64,000 nucleotides of DNA from Ascaris suum (Eukaryota > Nematoda > Chromadorea > Rhabditida > Ascarididae): contig CM024171.1 in NCBI GenBank assembly GCA_013433145.1, positions 6,510,065 through 6,574,064 of the forward strand. Direction: 5' to 3'. Of the stretch, positions 24,001 to 34,936 are shown one piece after another. Below the pieces are notes generated by a model. The model searched no databases and had not been told where the DNA came from. It saw nothing but the letters and a program-made list of their open reading frames with translations. How positions within the stretch are numbered: the stretch's first letter is position 1; every line of letters begins with the position of its first letter. The position numbers and the translations under genes were made by a program.

Positions 24001-27000
24001 TTTATTATCTTATTTCCGCTTCATATGCTCTCCCCATGTAGTCGCTGCGTGGTATTATAAAAACAGCTTTTGCATACTGATGAAAAACAATCATTTCGCT
24101 TGATGAAGGAAGTGACGCATTGTCTAGTTATAAGCATCAGCCCATCACCAGTCGTAACATTGAAAGTCGAAAGTCTACTAGAATCGGGCGGAAGAGGGGG
24201 TAATTGTTTGCGAATTTCAGAGCGAATATTTATGTAAGTGAATAATGGGGAGGGAGCAAATATTCGTGGAAAATTAATAGATGAGCGTATATTTGGGAAA
24301 ATCTTTATTTCGTCGGTGGTAACGTTTTCTTGCATCTTAAATTTATCGGCAGCTTTCGAAGATGGATCGATGAATACGTCAAATATTGGATCGAATACGA
24401 GTCAGTTTGATGAGGCAACTGTCTTTCAGATGAGGGCTAATGCTTGAGAGAGCTGTTCGACTTTTTTGCATATTTCTAAAATAGATGTAGTGCTCAAAGA
24501 AAAAGGGGCTGTATAATGGTGTTATTGCTTGTGAATGAGGGAATTTAGTAAGTAAATAAGTACTGAAGTTGGCTGTTTGTTTGAAACTTGTTTCGATGTT
24601 TTTTTGCAGTTGCCGGCCCTTGTGCACAGCGGAGTGACAGTCATATTTTCACCGTTGATTGCACTCATTCAAGATCAAGTATCGGCATGCAAAGCACGTG
24701 GAATAAAATGTGATTCACTCAACTCGAAATGCACCGCCGATGAAAGAGCTTCGATTATCGAGGTTTCACTTTTGGCCATTTGTGGTCTATCGACAGCCGT
24801 GGCTAGAAGAGGGGCTAGACAGCAGAGGTTGCCCAGAGCCTAAGCAGAGCAAAATCATTCCACGTACTTTCACTTTACATGCAACAAATCGTTGCTTTGC
24901 TTGCTGCATCCCCTCCTAATAACCTTCTCTCTTTCTCTAATTATAAGCATGATAATCTTATCATTTTGGACTATCTAACGGTGTTTCATACGTATTAATT
25001 AAGTTGGTAGTTCGCCAGCATTCTAAAAGAGCGTTTATATATCTTATCGGTGAAGGTAGTCATGTGTTGACCTGAATGTGGGACACTGCTTTATCCACAG
25101 TCCTGCTTAAATGAAGCATTGCTCTGGAGCGTTTATTGCGTCGAGTAACGCCACCAGATGAGTATTCCACAAACATTTCAGCGAGAAAGGTGAATTGAGA
25201 AGAGGGTTGAAATCGAATAGTGCATATCACAGTCATGGAGATGACTTGTTTAAAAATGGTGTGTGGTGTTTCAAGGATCTCCGAGCTGCATCTCCACAGA
25301 TTCGAATGCTTTACATAACACCTGAATCGGCGGCCACTCCAAATATTCAACGGCTCATTTCGAATCTGAACAAACGAGGTCTTCTCAATTACCTTGTTGT
25401 CGATGAGGCGCATTGCGTCACTCATTGGGGTCATGATTTCCGACCTGATTATCTCAAACTTGGCAATTTGAGATCTCTTGCACCTGAGGTTTGTTCACTT
25501 CTATTCTTTTAAATACACTTTCATATCTTCGATTAGAGCGCAGCAAATTCTTTGTATTTTTTCGTCGAGGTTTTTTGAACCTTCATGAAAGTTTGTTGGA
25601 AGTAAACCTTACGAATATCTTTATGTTCTTTCGAGGTGGGTGATATGTAATTTTTTTCTCTTAGTGATTTCAAATGTGTTGAACGGTGCAGCTAAATAGC
25701 GCTTACCACTGTGTTGCGCTTCATGGGACGTGCAGTGACGGTTGTTCAAATTTCACAATGGAAGTTGCATAGGTCAGTTGCTGGAATTTGTCCCGCGGTG
25801 ATTCGTCTTCCTCTAGACCGTTCACAGTCTTGTGAATTGCAGCTATCTTTCGCTAAAATACAATGAGGGTGATTTTGATCATGTGCGCGTGTCGTTCATA
25901 TCCTTCATCTGGACTTTCCGTTTGCTCTGAACCGTTTTGCATTCAGTTTTCAGCGTATAAAGCGTATGAACTCGCACATAGTAAAATCATCTTCAGTGAG
26001 ATTTGTTTCGTTTTGAGGTTCGTTGGATTGCATTGACGGCGACGGCGAATCCGAAGGCTCAGGAGGATATTCTCAAGCAGCTGAGACTGAGCAACGTTCG
26101 CATTTTTAAAGCATCCACCTTTAGAGCGAATCTTCATTACGACGTCATTTTGAAGGATCTCATCGAGTGTGTACCTGAGGTATCCATTTTATCTCCTCTT
26201 TTGCCGTGTTGCAGGTTTTTTTTTTTGCTTATTGGAAGAGATCCTTTTCTGTGTTAAAGGTTTTGCTCAACTATCGTTGTTATGTAAATATATGAAAAGT
26301 GCCATAGGATTTCCCGTCAGATTCCCAATAGGATGTCACTGCTAGCAGAGAACAGCAACAAGGGGAAAAGTACATATTCTTTCATGACATGCAATCTTCG
26401 GTTGGAACAGTCTCACATCTAATCTTTTTTCTTTAAAAATAGTGGTGCGAAAATTCGGTTCCAGTTGTTTCCTCCTTTAAGATTTTTGCACACATATAAA
26501 AGTACAATAGTTTCTACCAAGATTGGTTTCAGCGTCACCTGGCATTGTTTATGATGAAAGCACTAAGTCGCATCGAAAAGAAACATAACGATACAAAGGA
26601 CTCAACTATTGTCGATGTGTGTTCGCCGTCTACTAGCGCAGATAAAAGGGAATCTCATGGGCAAAGAGTGGTAAATGTTTTGACTGTACCAATGTTTCTG
26701 TCAATGAAGGGCCTAAAATTCGCAGTCACCATAAGCTGACTAGGTGAGAATGAGGGGTCAGTCCTAATTGCTAACGTCTTCATTACCTTGCACCTGTCAT
26801 TCTTAGAGAAGTTTATTTTGTTTAGAGTTTGACACCCATTAATTTATAACACTTATCGGTTGCATTTGCTGATTAAGTTTTGATCACGTTATTGGAAAAC
26901 AAGAATAGGCTTGACTTTGCTAGAGAAGTGATTGTTAAACTTTCATGGAAATACTTTTTCTTTTTCGTTTCTGCTGTTTAAAGGAAAATCAGTGATATGA

Positions 27001-30000
27001 GAGATATTCAGTCTGTATGTCTGTGTGGCATCCTTGAAATTGGTCAGACTATAAAAATTATGATAGCAACTATCTGAAGTGCAATTCTCTAAGAATGTTG
27101 GATTGTCTGAGATGTGATGGAGTTCTGAGACGCAATTTTCCGAGACGTGTTGAATTGGTTGGAATGCGTTCTTCTGAAAAGCGATAGAGTGTCTTAGATG
27201 CTGTCGTCTGAAGAGTGAAGAAAAAGCATTTGAAAATGAAATTTTTTGTGCCATGCCAACTTACACAGTTTATTTTATGGCAAGAAATAATAATTATTAT
27301 TACTTTTATTATTATTATTATTGTTATTATTGTTGTTGTTATTAATTCAGTTTACGGGTAGCGGCATAGTTTATTGTCGAACACGCGAAGAGTGTGGAAA
27401 AATGGCGATGCGTTTAACCGAAGAAGGTGTTCCTGCATGTGCCTACCATGCTGGATTGAGTAACAAGGTAAATCATTCTGCACGTATGTTGCAGAACCAA
27501 TAAATCCCACTTCGTTCCTCAAGATTGTTTCATAGTAGGTTTTGCCACTGTTTTTCAATCGGTTAAGAAAGGGATGCAAAGCAGACCTGTGGTCGTAGTT
27601 CGACGTGAAATGTACCGAATGCAGGGAAGCGGCGTCGTTATATTCCTGGCAAGCAGCCGGGAACTTGTGGTGGGCAGGTGTGAAAGTTGCAACAGTTGTG
27701 AAGATTAACTGAATGGTGGAAAACGTGGGGCTGAGCCGGGGATCGATCCCGGGACCTCTCGCACCCTAAGCGAGAATCATACCACTAGACCACTCAGCCG
27801 TGGCGGAGGGTGGTTGCGCACGATTACAAGTTTTGATTCAGGTGCGCGATAGTGTTCAAGAGAAATGGATGAAAAACGAGATACCGGTTCTCGCTGCAAC
27901 AATTTCCTTCGGTATGGGCATTGATAAAGCGGATGTTCGGTAAGCTTACGTCACTGTTATTTACAAATTAGGAAATTGTGATCTCTTTATTAGTAATAAG
28001 TCTACAAAGAGAAGCGTGGAGATAGGAGAGGAAAGGATGAAAACGATGATAGAAATTAGTCTTTTATGTCACTTCATTGCTCTGCTCCACTTTTTACTTC
28101 TGTTAGTTTTGTTCCCTCTTTCGTAGTTTGTTAAGCATTTGAAAGTCATAAGAAGTGAGTGGTTTATTTTTGGATATTTTTAAATTAATCGACTTATACG
28201 GATTGGTGATTATCAGTAGTTCCGTTTCGCGTAAATAACGCCCCTAAATAATACTCGATTGGTTATTTTCTCATAGTGAATGGGTTTTTGTGGCAGAGTG
28301 GTGGTGCACTGGACAGCCTCGCAGAATTTGGCTGCCTACTATCAAGAATCGGGTCGTGCGGGCCGTGATGGCAAGCGAAGTTTTTGTCGAATTTATTACA
28401 GCAGAGACGATCGACAGTTGTTGAACTTCCTCATCAACCAGGATATCAGGAAAACTCGGGTATATTATTGGCTCCAGGCTATCCAATAATGCATTTCCGA
28501 TTTTATTGCAGCATTGTTAAGATGCTATTTTATTTAAATGAGATGTTTACTTTGCTTCTTTTATTTCTCAGAGTTCCTTTTCTTTCTTCATTTATTAACA
28601 TCCTTTTGCTTCGGTTACCTCCAGTAGCGTTCTAAACTTTTTTTAAAGTTTTGATTCCAGCTTATAAAAAAGCCCCAAGGCAAAAGTTGGGTAGCAAAAT
28701 TTTTGCTTCCGTCCTATGTGACACTCAGATTTTTGATTTTTTTGAAACTTCGACTTTCGCATTTCAGTAAGTTTCAAGTCTTTTCAAGGTTTATTCTCAG
28801 AATTTCAGAACTAACCGCATCGTTGCCCCATTAAAAAAATTTCAGTCGTGTTCTGAAAATTACATTGTTACCCCGTAAGATTTTGAAAAATGTTTTTGCA
28901 GGTGATTTTTTCTTTAGTGGAGGAAATTTCCGTCTTTTTAAGTGTCAGTTCATGCCTTTCCGTATGCGCTGAATGGGGAAGGAGCGAAGATTAGTATTCA
29001 TGGCAGCATAAATGTTGTTTGGTGAAAAATAAGCACAGGTTTTTGAAGAAAAATTTCATTTGTAAGGATGCAAGTTTTCTCGTAATCTAAATTTCCGTCA
29101 GCTTTTCTACATTTTCCTAACAAAAATTGCATTCTACAAGACAGCGTTGAAGCCTGGTACGTTCTCTATTCACTCAGGTTAAAAGGAAACCGTTGCATTT
29201 ATGCTTGCCCTTTCTTCCTCTGCCCCATTTTTTGCGAGAATTTTGATTACGGGACCATAACGAGGGATAAACAAACATATGAGTTATTCACCAAAGAGAA
29301 GTGATATTGGTAGTATATAGTAAAGCAGTAAATGAACAGTCTAATGTTTTGTCACATTTTCGCTGCCTGTATTTTTATAGGCATTTTGGGAGTGTTTATA
29401 TAAGCATAATTGATTTAGGCAAAGAAAATCGACAAGAAGTTGATTGACGAGCAAATCAAAGCGGCGCAACATGGCTTCGAAAAAATGATTGAATTCTGCG
29501 AAAAGCCCGGGTTTGTTATCTCTCGTTGCGTTACTTCATTCCCTTTTGCCCTTTTCGAGAAAGGTTTCCGGAGCTATCAAATGCAGAATATTATTAATGA
29601 GCATTAGTTATGCGTATAGACAATCTGCGTCTAGGTTATGTGTATAGGCTTCAGAGGTTGATCAATGTATGAGTGACACTTGTAAAGGTGGATACATTTT
29701 ATGGCGATGCTTCTTGCATTTTAATTTCTTGGCGTGGAAGATGAATTAAAGATTAGCTGAACGCGGTGTTAGAAAAGCAGGTTTTGCGATTTTACCGTGA
29801 ATTGATTAGAAGGGGTTTCCTTTCAGCTTTCGGATGGTTGGTTTGCTGACTGCTGCGGTATGAAAGTGGCTGGCTCTTTAAATGAACAAAAGTGGATGAT
29901 GAAACGGGCTGTCAATTTTTGTCGATTTCTCAGAGCATCGTCTTGCCTTGACGCTTTTCATCGAACCTTTTGGGTCTCTCTGCGGGTCGTTTGTAGTACC

Positions 30001-33000
30001 CTTCACGGGAACCACAACTGAATGTTAGGCCATTTAACACTTCTGTATCTAACTTACCTGCTTTAAGAATGCGGCTATGTCTTCAGTGGTTTCAGTGTGG
30101 GAACTACTGAAGTTAGAGATTCAAAATGTCATGAATTTAGTTGATACAGTCGGATGACGCCCTATACCTAATTTCAGGTTGATTCAATTTACGAAGAAGT
30201 TACAGATGCTTAAATGTGCTCAGAAATTTTTTAGCCTTATAACCGGCCGGATTGCATTTTACTTCTATGGAGAAGCGTACTGAATGAGCTAGCACGATGT
30301 GCGCTTTTGTTTCTCTTTTATCTGAACAGCAACCAGTTACGCAAGTTATCAATACAAAATAAATATGCGAAAGAATACCTTCGTGTTTTAACTGTCGATG
30401 CTATTCGCAGAGATCTATGGAAGTTTCTTTTTGCGTCATGATTGGTATGAAGTGGAGAACTGACTGATATAAAACATGTTTTGATTTTTTTGCCTTTAAG
30501 GTTTATAAAACTTCTTTCGGTGTTGAGAAATTAATGTGGAATATGATGTAGCAGATCAACTCCAAGTGTTCGTTACACATACCAAATTTCATAACATTAG
30601 TAGCCATCTTGTTGGTCGAGTTGAAACCACCGGATAGATAGATACACAAATGTATGCACATAAACATGATATCACGGTGGTGTATTTTTGCAGAGCAGCC
30701 CTGCAGAAACGCATAAAACAAATCTTCTGCAAAAGATTTATGCCGGTAATTCTAGTTCGTTAAAAAATTTGAGGGGATTATTAGACTTTTTTATAATTTA
30801 TGGGCGTTCTAATGAAGGCGGTCGGTTTGACGGGATAGGTTGCAAAAATGCCTTATTCGGCGCTCTCCAGGACACTTGTCGAATTGTTGTATTTATAGGG
30901 TCGCTAGGCTTCCACGTTGCACTTTTCCACTAATTTTTCCCCATTTTCCTTTTTATTTTCTTCCATGCTCTACTTTCTGTTCTTTCTTCTAGAGGCTGTC
31001 GGGCCACACGCTTTGCGTTCACTCTCTGTTATTATTCTGCGCCGATGAGCAGGAAAGTCGTATAGTTACGTTATGCGTGATGTGATAATTATGCTGTTCC
31101 CGAACAAAGGTTCGAGGAGTTTTTTCATTTGCGCATATCATAGAGTTCCACCCTGACCGAAACTAATTGCATCATAAAGGACAACCGAGTTCATTGATTG
31201 TTGTAGAATCTATGCTCTAGCAGAGTTGAATATCTGTTTTGCAGATGCCGTCACGTTGCCTTTGCAAAATACTTTGGTGATGAAGATACTCGCCCATGTC
31301 GTGTCAGCTGTGATTATTGCAAGGACCCGAAGGTATTCGCATTTTTTCAAAGGAAAGGAGACACTTTGGCGGCATTTATTACTTCATTATGTAAATCGAA
31401 CTCTTTTTTTCCAACCTTAAATGTGACCTGTTGCATCCATCAGTAGGAACCGTGTAGTGTGCTGTTGAAAAGAACGATAAGGAGACAAAGAATCGCTATA
31501 CTTTTATGATTGAAGTGCATCATGTGTTACTTGCATACAATAGTTGTGCGGTAATATGGGCTTTAATGGTGTTCGATATGCACTGAATTGGTATGGATTA
31601 CTCACTTTGTTCTTCCGCACAAACGGTCTTACACTTTGTTTGTTAGTTGCGCTTTGCAGCGGTAGAGGTCTCACAGTCGGCGCTTTGTTTGCGCTGTTAG
31701 TAAATTGTTGCGCTTTCTCATTGAGCTCAATTCTGTTGATCAGTAAAGGTGATTAATTATTTTTTTCAGGTAATGTTTTTGCAAATCGTTATTTATGATC
31801 AGGCATCTTCACCATATGTGAGGGGTGAGTGAAAACTATAACAGCAAATGCAGCTGACATCCGCGACGTTCCGTTTTCGGGGAAAGATACATGGGTACAA
31901 TAGTCAGATGGGTTTAGCCGTCTAACCGTGAGGTCAACAGTAGACGCATCACTTACAAGTGAAGTTTTTACCCATCACCACACATGGTTATCTTTGAAAT
32001 CTCTGCTAGATTAAATTCGGCTCCATCATAAATAATGCTCATATTTCCATGAATGTTATGCGTGCATATCGCTTATTCATAGGCTTGTGAGGACGCCATT
32101 GCTCGGTTCAGTGAAGAATCTTGGAAAACAGCCATTAGTTCAGGATATCGTAAAAGGGGACATATCAACGACGACGACAGTTTTCTCTATGAAGGAGGAA
32201 AACGTGCGCAAAAGTATGCTCGCATTTTTGTTTATTTTTTCTAACATATCTTTGACTGGAAGAGGAAAGGTGGATTTGGGAGAGACGATGCAGTAAAGGG
32301 AAATCGCTCATTTCGCGTATTTTGACAGTTGACTGATTTTCGATGGTTTGCAAGTGATCTACAGCTGTATGGTCAAATAATGTTTGCTGAAGGAGAGGGA
32401 CTTTTAGACGGGGTGGATTTTTAAATTTGGAATGAAAATGAAGATTTTCTTGGTAGTAGTTAAAGCTTAGCGTAGGTTCACTCGAATTTTTTTATGTACC
32501 TTTGTGGCTTTATATTTTTTATCTTTGTTATGTGTGTATAAATGAACGAGAAGTAAAGCTCATGCGCAAAGGCGAATTTCGTTGCAGTCGAAGCCTCGTT
32601 GCAGTGTTGATAAAAACACATGTTTATTGCTTGATCTCATAGGACACACTACGTTGTCTTTGTAAAATCTCTTCGTTTAGAAGTTCAGTTATTCATCGGC
32701 TTCCTTCTTTTTTGTTCCACTTTACTTTCTTCTCTTACATCTGGGTATTTGCAGCTTCCCTTAGTTGTATTTGTCATGCTTCTTCTGCCATATTTTCAAA
32801 GAGGATAGTAGCTTCAGAACAGATGGCGAGGAGACAGGCACGAGAACAAGTGGCAACAAAGTAACGTGCAGAAGAAGTGTTTTAGGATATAAGCGTAGCT
32901 AATGGCCCATAGCTGTAGCATATGATGTAGAGCATGAATTTATGAGCGTCATATATTGTTGCATTTTATGGATGTAGCTTTTTTATGGTCATAAATTTTA

Positions 33001-34936
33001 CAGTGAGCATTGGGATGCGGACGATTGTGGTGATGCGACAACGCTGTTGGAGACTGAAGAAAAGAAACGAAGAACCGAAATTGTAGCACAGGAATTTGCG
33101 CGACGACGGAGGGTAACAGTCCGCTCAATGTTTCATTTCTTTTCTGTGTCTTCATGAAATACATTTGATAACGTAACGCAATTCTATCGTCAACACGATT
33201 TCTGAAATATTGTAGTTATTTTTCACTTAAAAGCGGTATCTTCTAAAGGGGAAGTTGTGAAAGAGGTAGGGACACTATCTTGGACAGTGCATTTATGGTT
33301 ATGAAGGTCATTTTTGTTCTTTTTTTGTTGTTGCGAGGCCAGATATAGTATTACGTTAAAGGTAATTGTTGGTTGCAGTTTTAAGCATTGAGGAAACTAT
33401 GTCGATGTAAAGCGCAAAATGTTTTTTTTTGGAGTAATTTCTTCTGTAATTTGCAAATTTTTATGATAATAAGGGATGATCCTTGCATATTTGCCTCTTG
33501 TTGCCTTAATCTCTGAAAAAAATAAGTATTACGAGATTCGACAGTTATAATCAATGCTTGGCCCCGTTCGGGGATCTCTTTCTCGTGAATCTGTCGGTTT
33601 CTAGATGTGATCTCAGTTCTGATTATATTCGCTGTTGCGTAACACCTCATCAAACGTTACTGCATCATTTTGAAAGCGTTCATCAGGCCATTTACTGATG
33701 AAAAAGTTCTATAATAAGATCGTGCAAAATCACCCAGCGTACTTTTCCGCGTTCATATTTCAGGCGAATACAGCAGCTTCTGCGAGCTCTTCACGCAATG
33801 AAGGTTTTTCTTATTGTTTTCTCTTTCTGTAAATTCGTTCTAACGACAGCAGAGGAGAGAAGGGGAACAGAGAGGTAACGGGATGAGGTTAAAAGCAATT
33901 TTATATGAAATTTTAGCGAAAGAATCGACCTCCAGGAAGCATTTTTGAACATTGGAGTGGAATGCATGGAACTGCCCATAGTTGTATTGGAATAATGTGG
34001 TAGCTGAAGTTACCTGAGGATGTATATGCGATTGTCTGTTTTCATGTGTGTATGGTAAGGCCACCTACGTCAGCCACTTCTGTTTCTGCCGCAATAACAT
34101 CTCCGGTCGGACCGATTCTTCATCGGAAATTCTCAATTACGGGCATCACTGTAGAGTCCAACGCAAGAGGTGCATTCTTTTTAATCTGTTCTGTCAGTGA
34201 GAAGCTTCGAGCAGTTATGTATATTGTTGTTGCTTTGATTGCAGAGCGGCCCACTTAGAGTTTTGTATGCTTCAGATACGTCCGGAATGAAGGTCATTCA
34301 ACCATCGGCAAAGAACGTTCCAAATTTAACAGCCATCGTTGGTTTACCTTGTGTTACTTTGTTGATTTTTACGATGTTTTCGAGGATTATTCAAGGCCAT
34401 TGGTTTGACGTTGTTTTAGGGCTTGTGTTGAAAAAATTAGAAAGGGCAGGTGAATGGTGTCGGAATGTGCCAATGCATTTAGTGTGCAATTTTTTATGAA
34501 TTGCTTGTGAGTCGGATTGCAATTTTAGCTTCTCTAAGGTCAGTTCTTTCTGGAAATGACATGTGGCACCATCATTTTAAGGCTTGAAATCATATTTCCA
34601 TTGTTTGTACTGTGCTGTATGGTCAGTAAATATTATAGAGACGGGAGATGATCCGCTTTACGATCTACACAGCGCTTCTAGCTAACCTTGCTGGAGAGAC
34701 CGATGATGCGACACTTGAGAGTGCATCTGCGTCGATCGAATACGAAATTTACAAATCTTCAAAAAACAGCTCAACCTATCAGCATAAAGTTTCACAGAAG
34801 GTTCGTTTTATTATTTGCTAACTATGAGCAGTGCTTTATAGTTTTCTGTTCTTTTTTGTATACTACTTCGGCGGAATTGCACTACATTAATTGTTGCCAG
34901 GTTGTGCCAAAAATTGCCAGAGCTTATTTATGTTAG
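21040..34936 (+). CDS. rcq-5: RecQ5-type ATP-dependent DNA helicase
   Basis: RecQ5 is a 3'-5' DNA helicase that limits recombination and transcription-associated damage in the nucleus. Exons: 21040-21091, 21165-21353, 22170-22343, 23288-23346, 24610-24762, 25276-25488, 26018-26179, 26533-26670, 27351-27467, 27842-27939, 28297-28459, 29419-29510, 31245-31332, 32083-32213, 33004-33112, 33764-33803, 34074-34150, 34245-34337, 34639-34800, 34901-34936. Total 2346 nt, 781 residues, all phases consistent. Helicase motifs: Walker A PTGGGKS (about 145-151), VVDEAHC (about 250), [25 protein letters not shown] (about 470). A RecQ zinc-binding region (about 530-566) follows, with Cys residues in FCEKPGCRH, RPCRVSC and DYC. 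LYEGGKR and the C-terminal helix ([14 protein letters not shown]) point to RECQL5 rather than BLM, WRN or RECQ1. There is an N-terminal extension of about 105 residues. An in-frame upstream ATG exists at 20998. Exons 16-18 are the least certain. Confidence 0.93.
27287..27346. repeat. ATT/TTG trinucleotide repeat
   Basis: Runs of ATT, then TTG/TTA units, ending within a few bases of the acceptor (AATTCAG) of RecQ5 exon 9. The repeat thus forms the U-rich tract of that 3' splice site. Confidence 0.75.
27728..27799 (-). tRNA. tRNA-Pro (anticodon AGG)
   Basis: Read on the - strand, the cloverleaf is complete. The acceptor stem GGCTGAG pairs with CTCAGCC. The anticodon stem CTCGC/GCGAG encloses the loop TTAGGGT (anticodon AGG, reading CCU), and the T stem is CCGGG/CCCGG. 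The T loop reads ATCGATC, so position 54 is A instead of the usual T. No tRNA intron. It lies antisense inside the RecQ5 intron between 27467 and 27842, so it must be transcribed from its own internal pol III promoter. Confidence 0.92.

Noticed and set aside
30688..30933. 81-codon + strand frame inside a RecQ5 intron
   Set aside because: Exons 12 and 13 join directly in phase and complete the zinc-binding Cys set; no homology for the frame.
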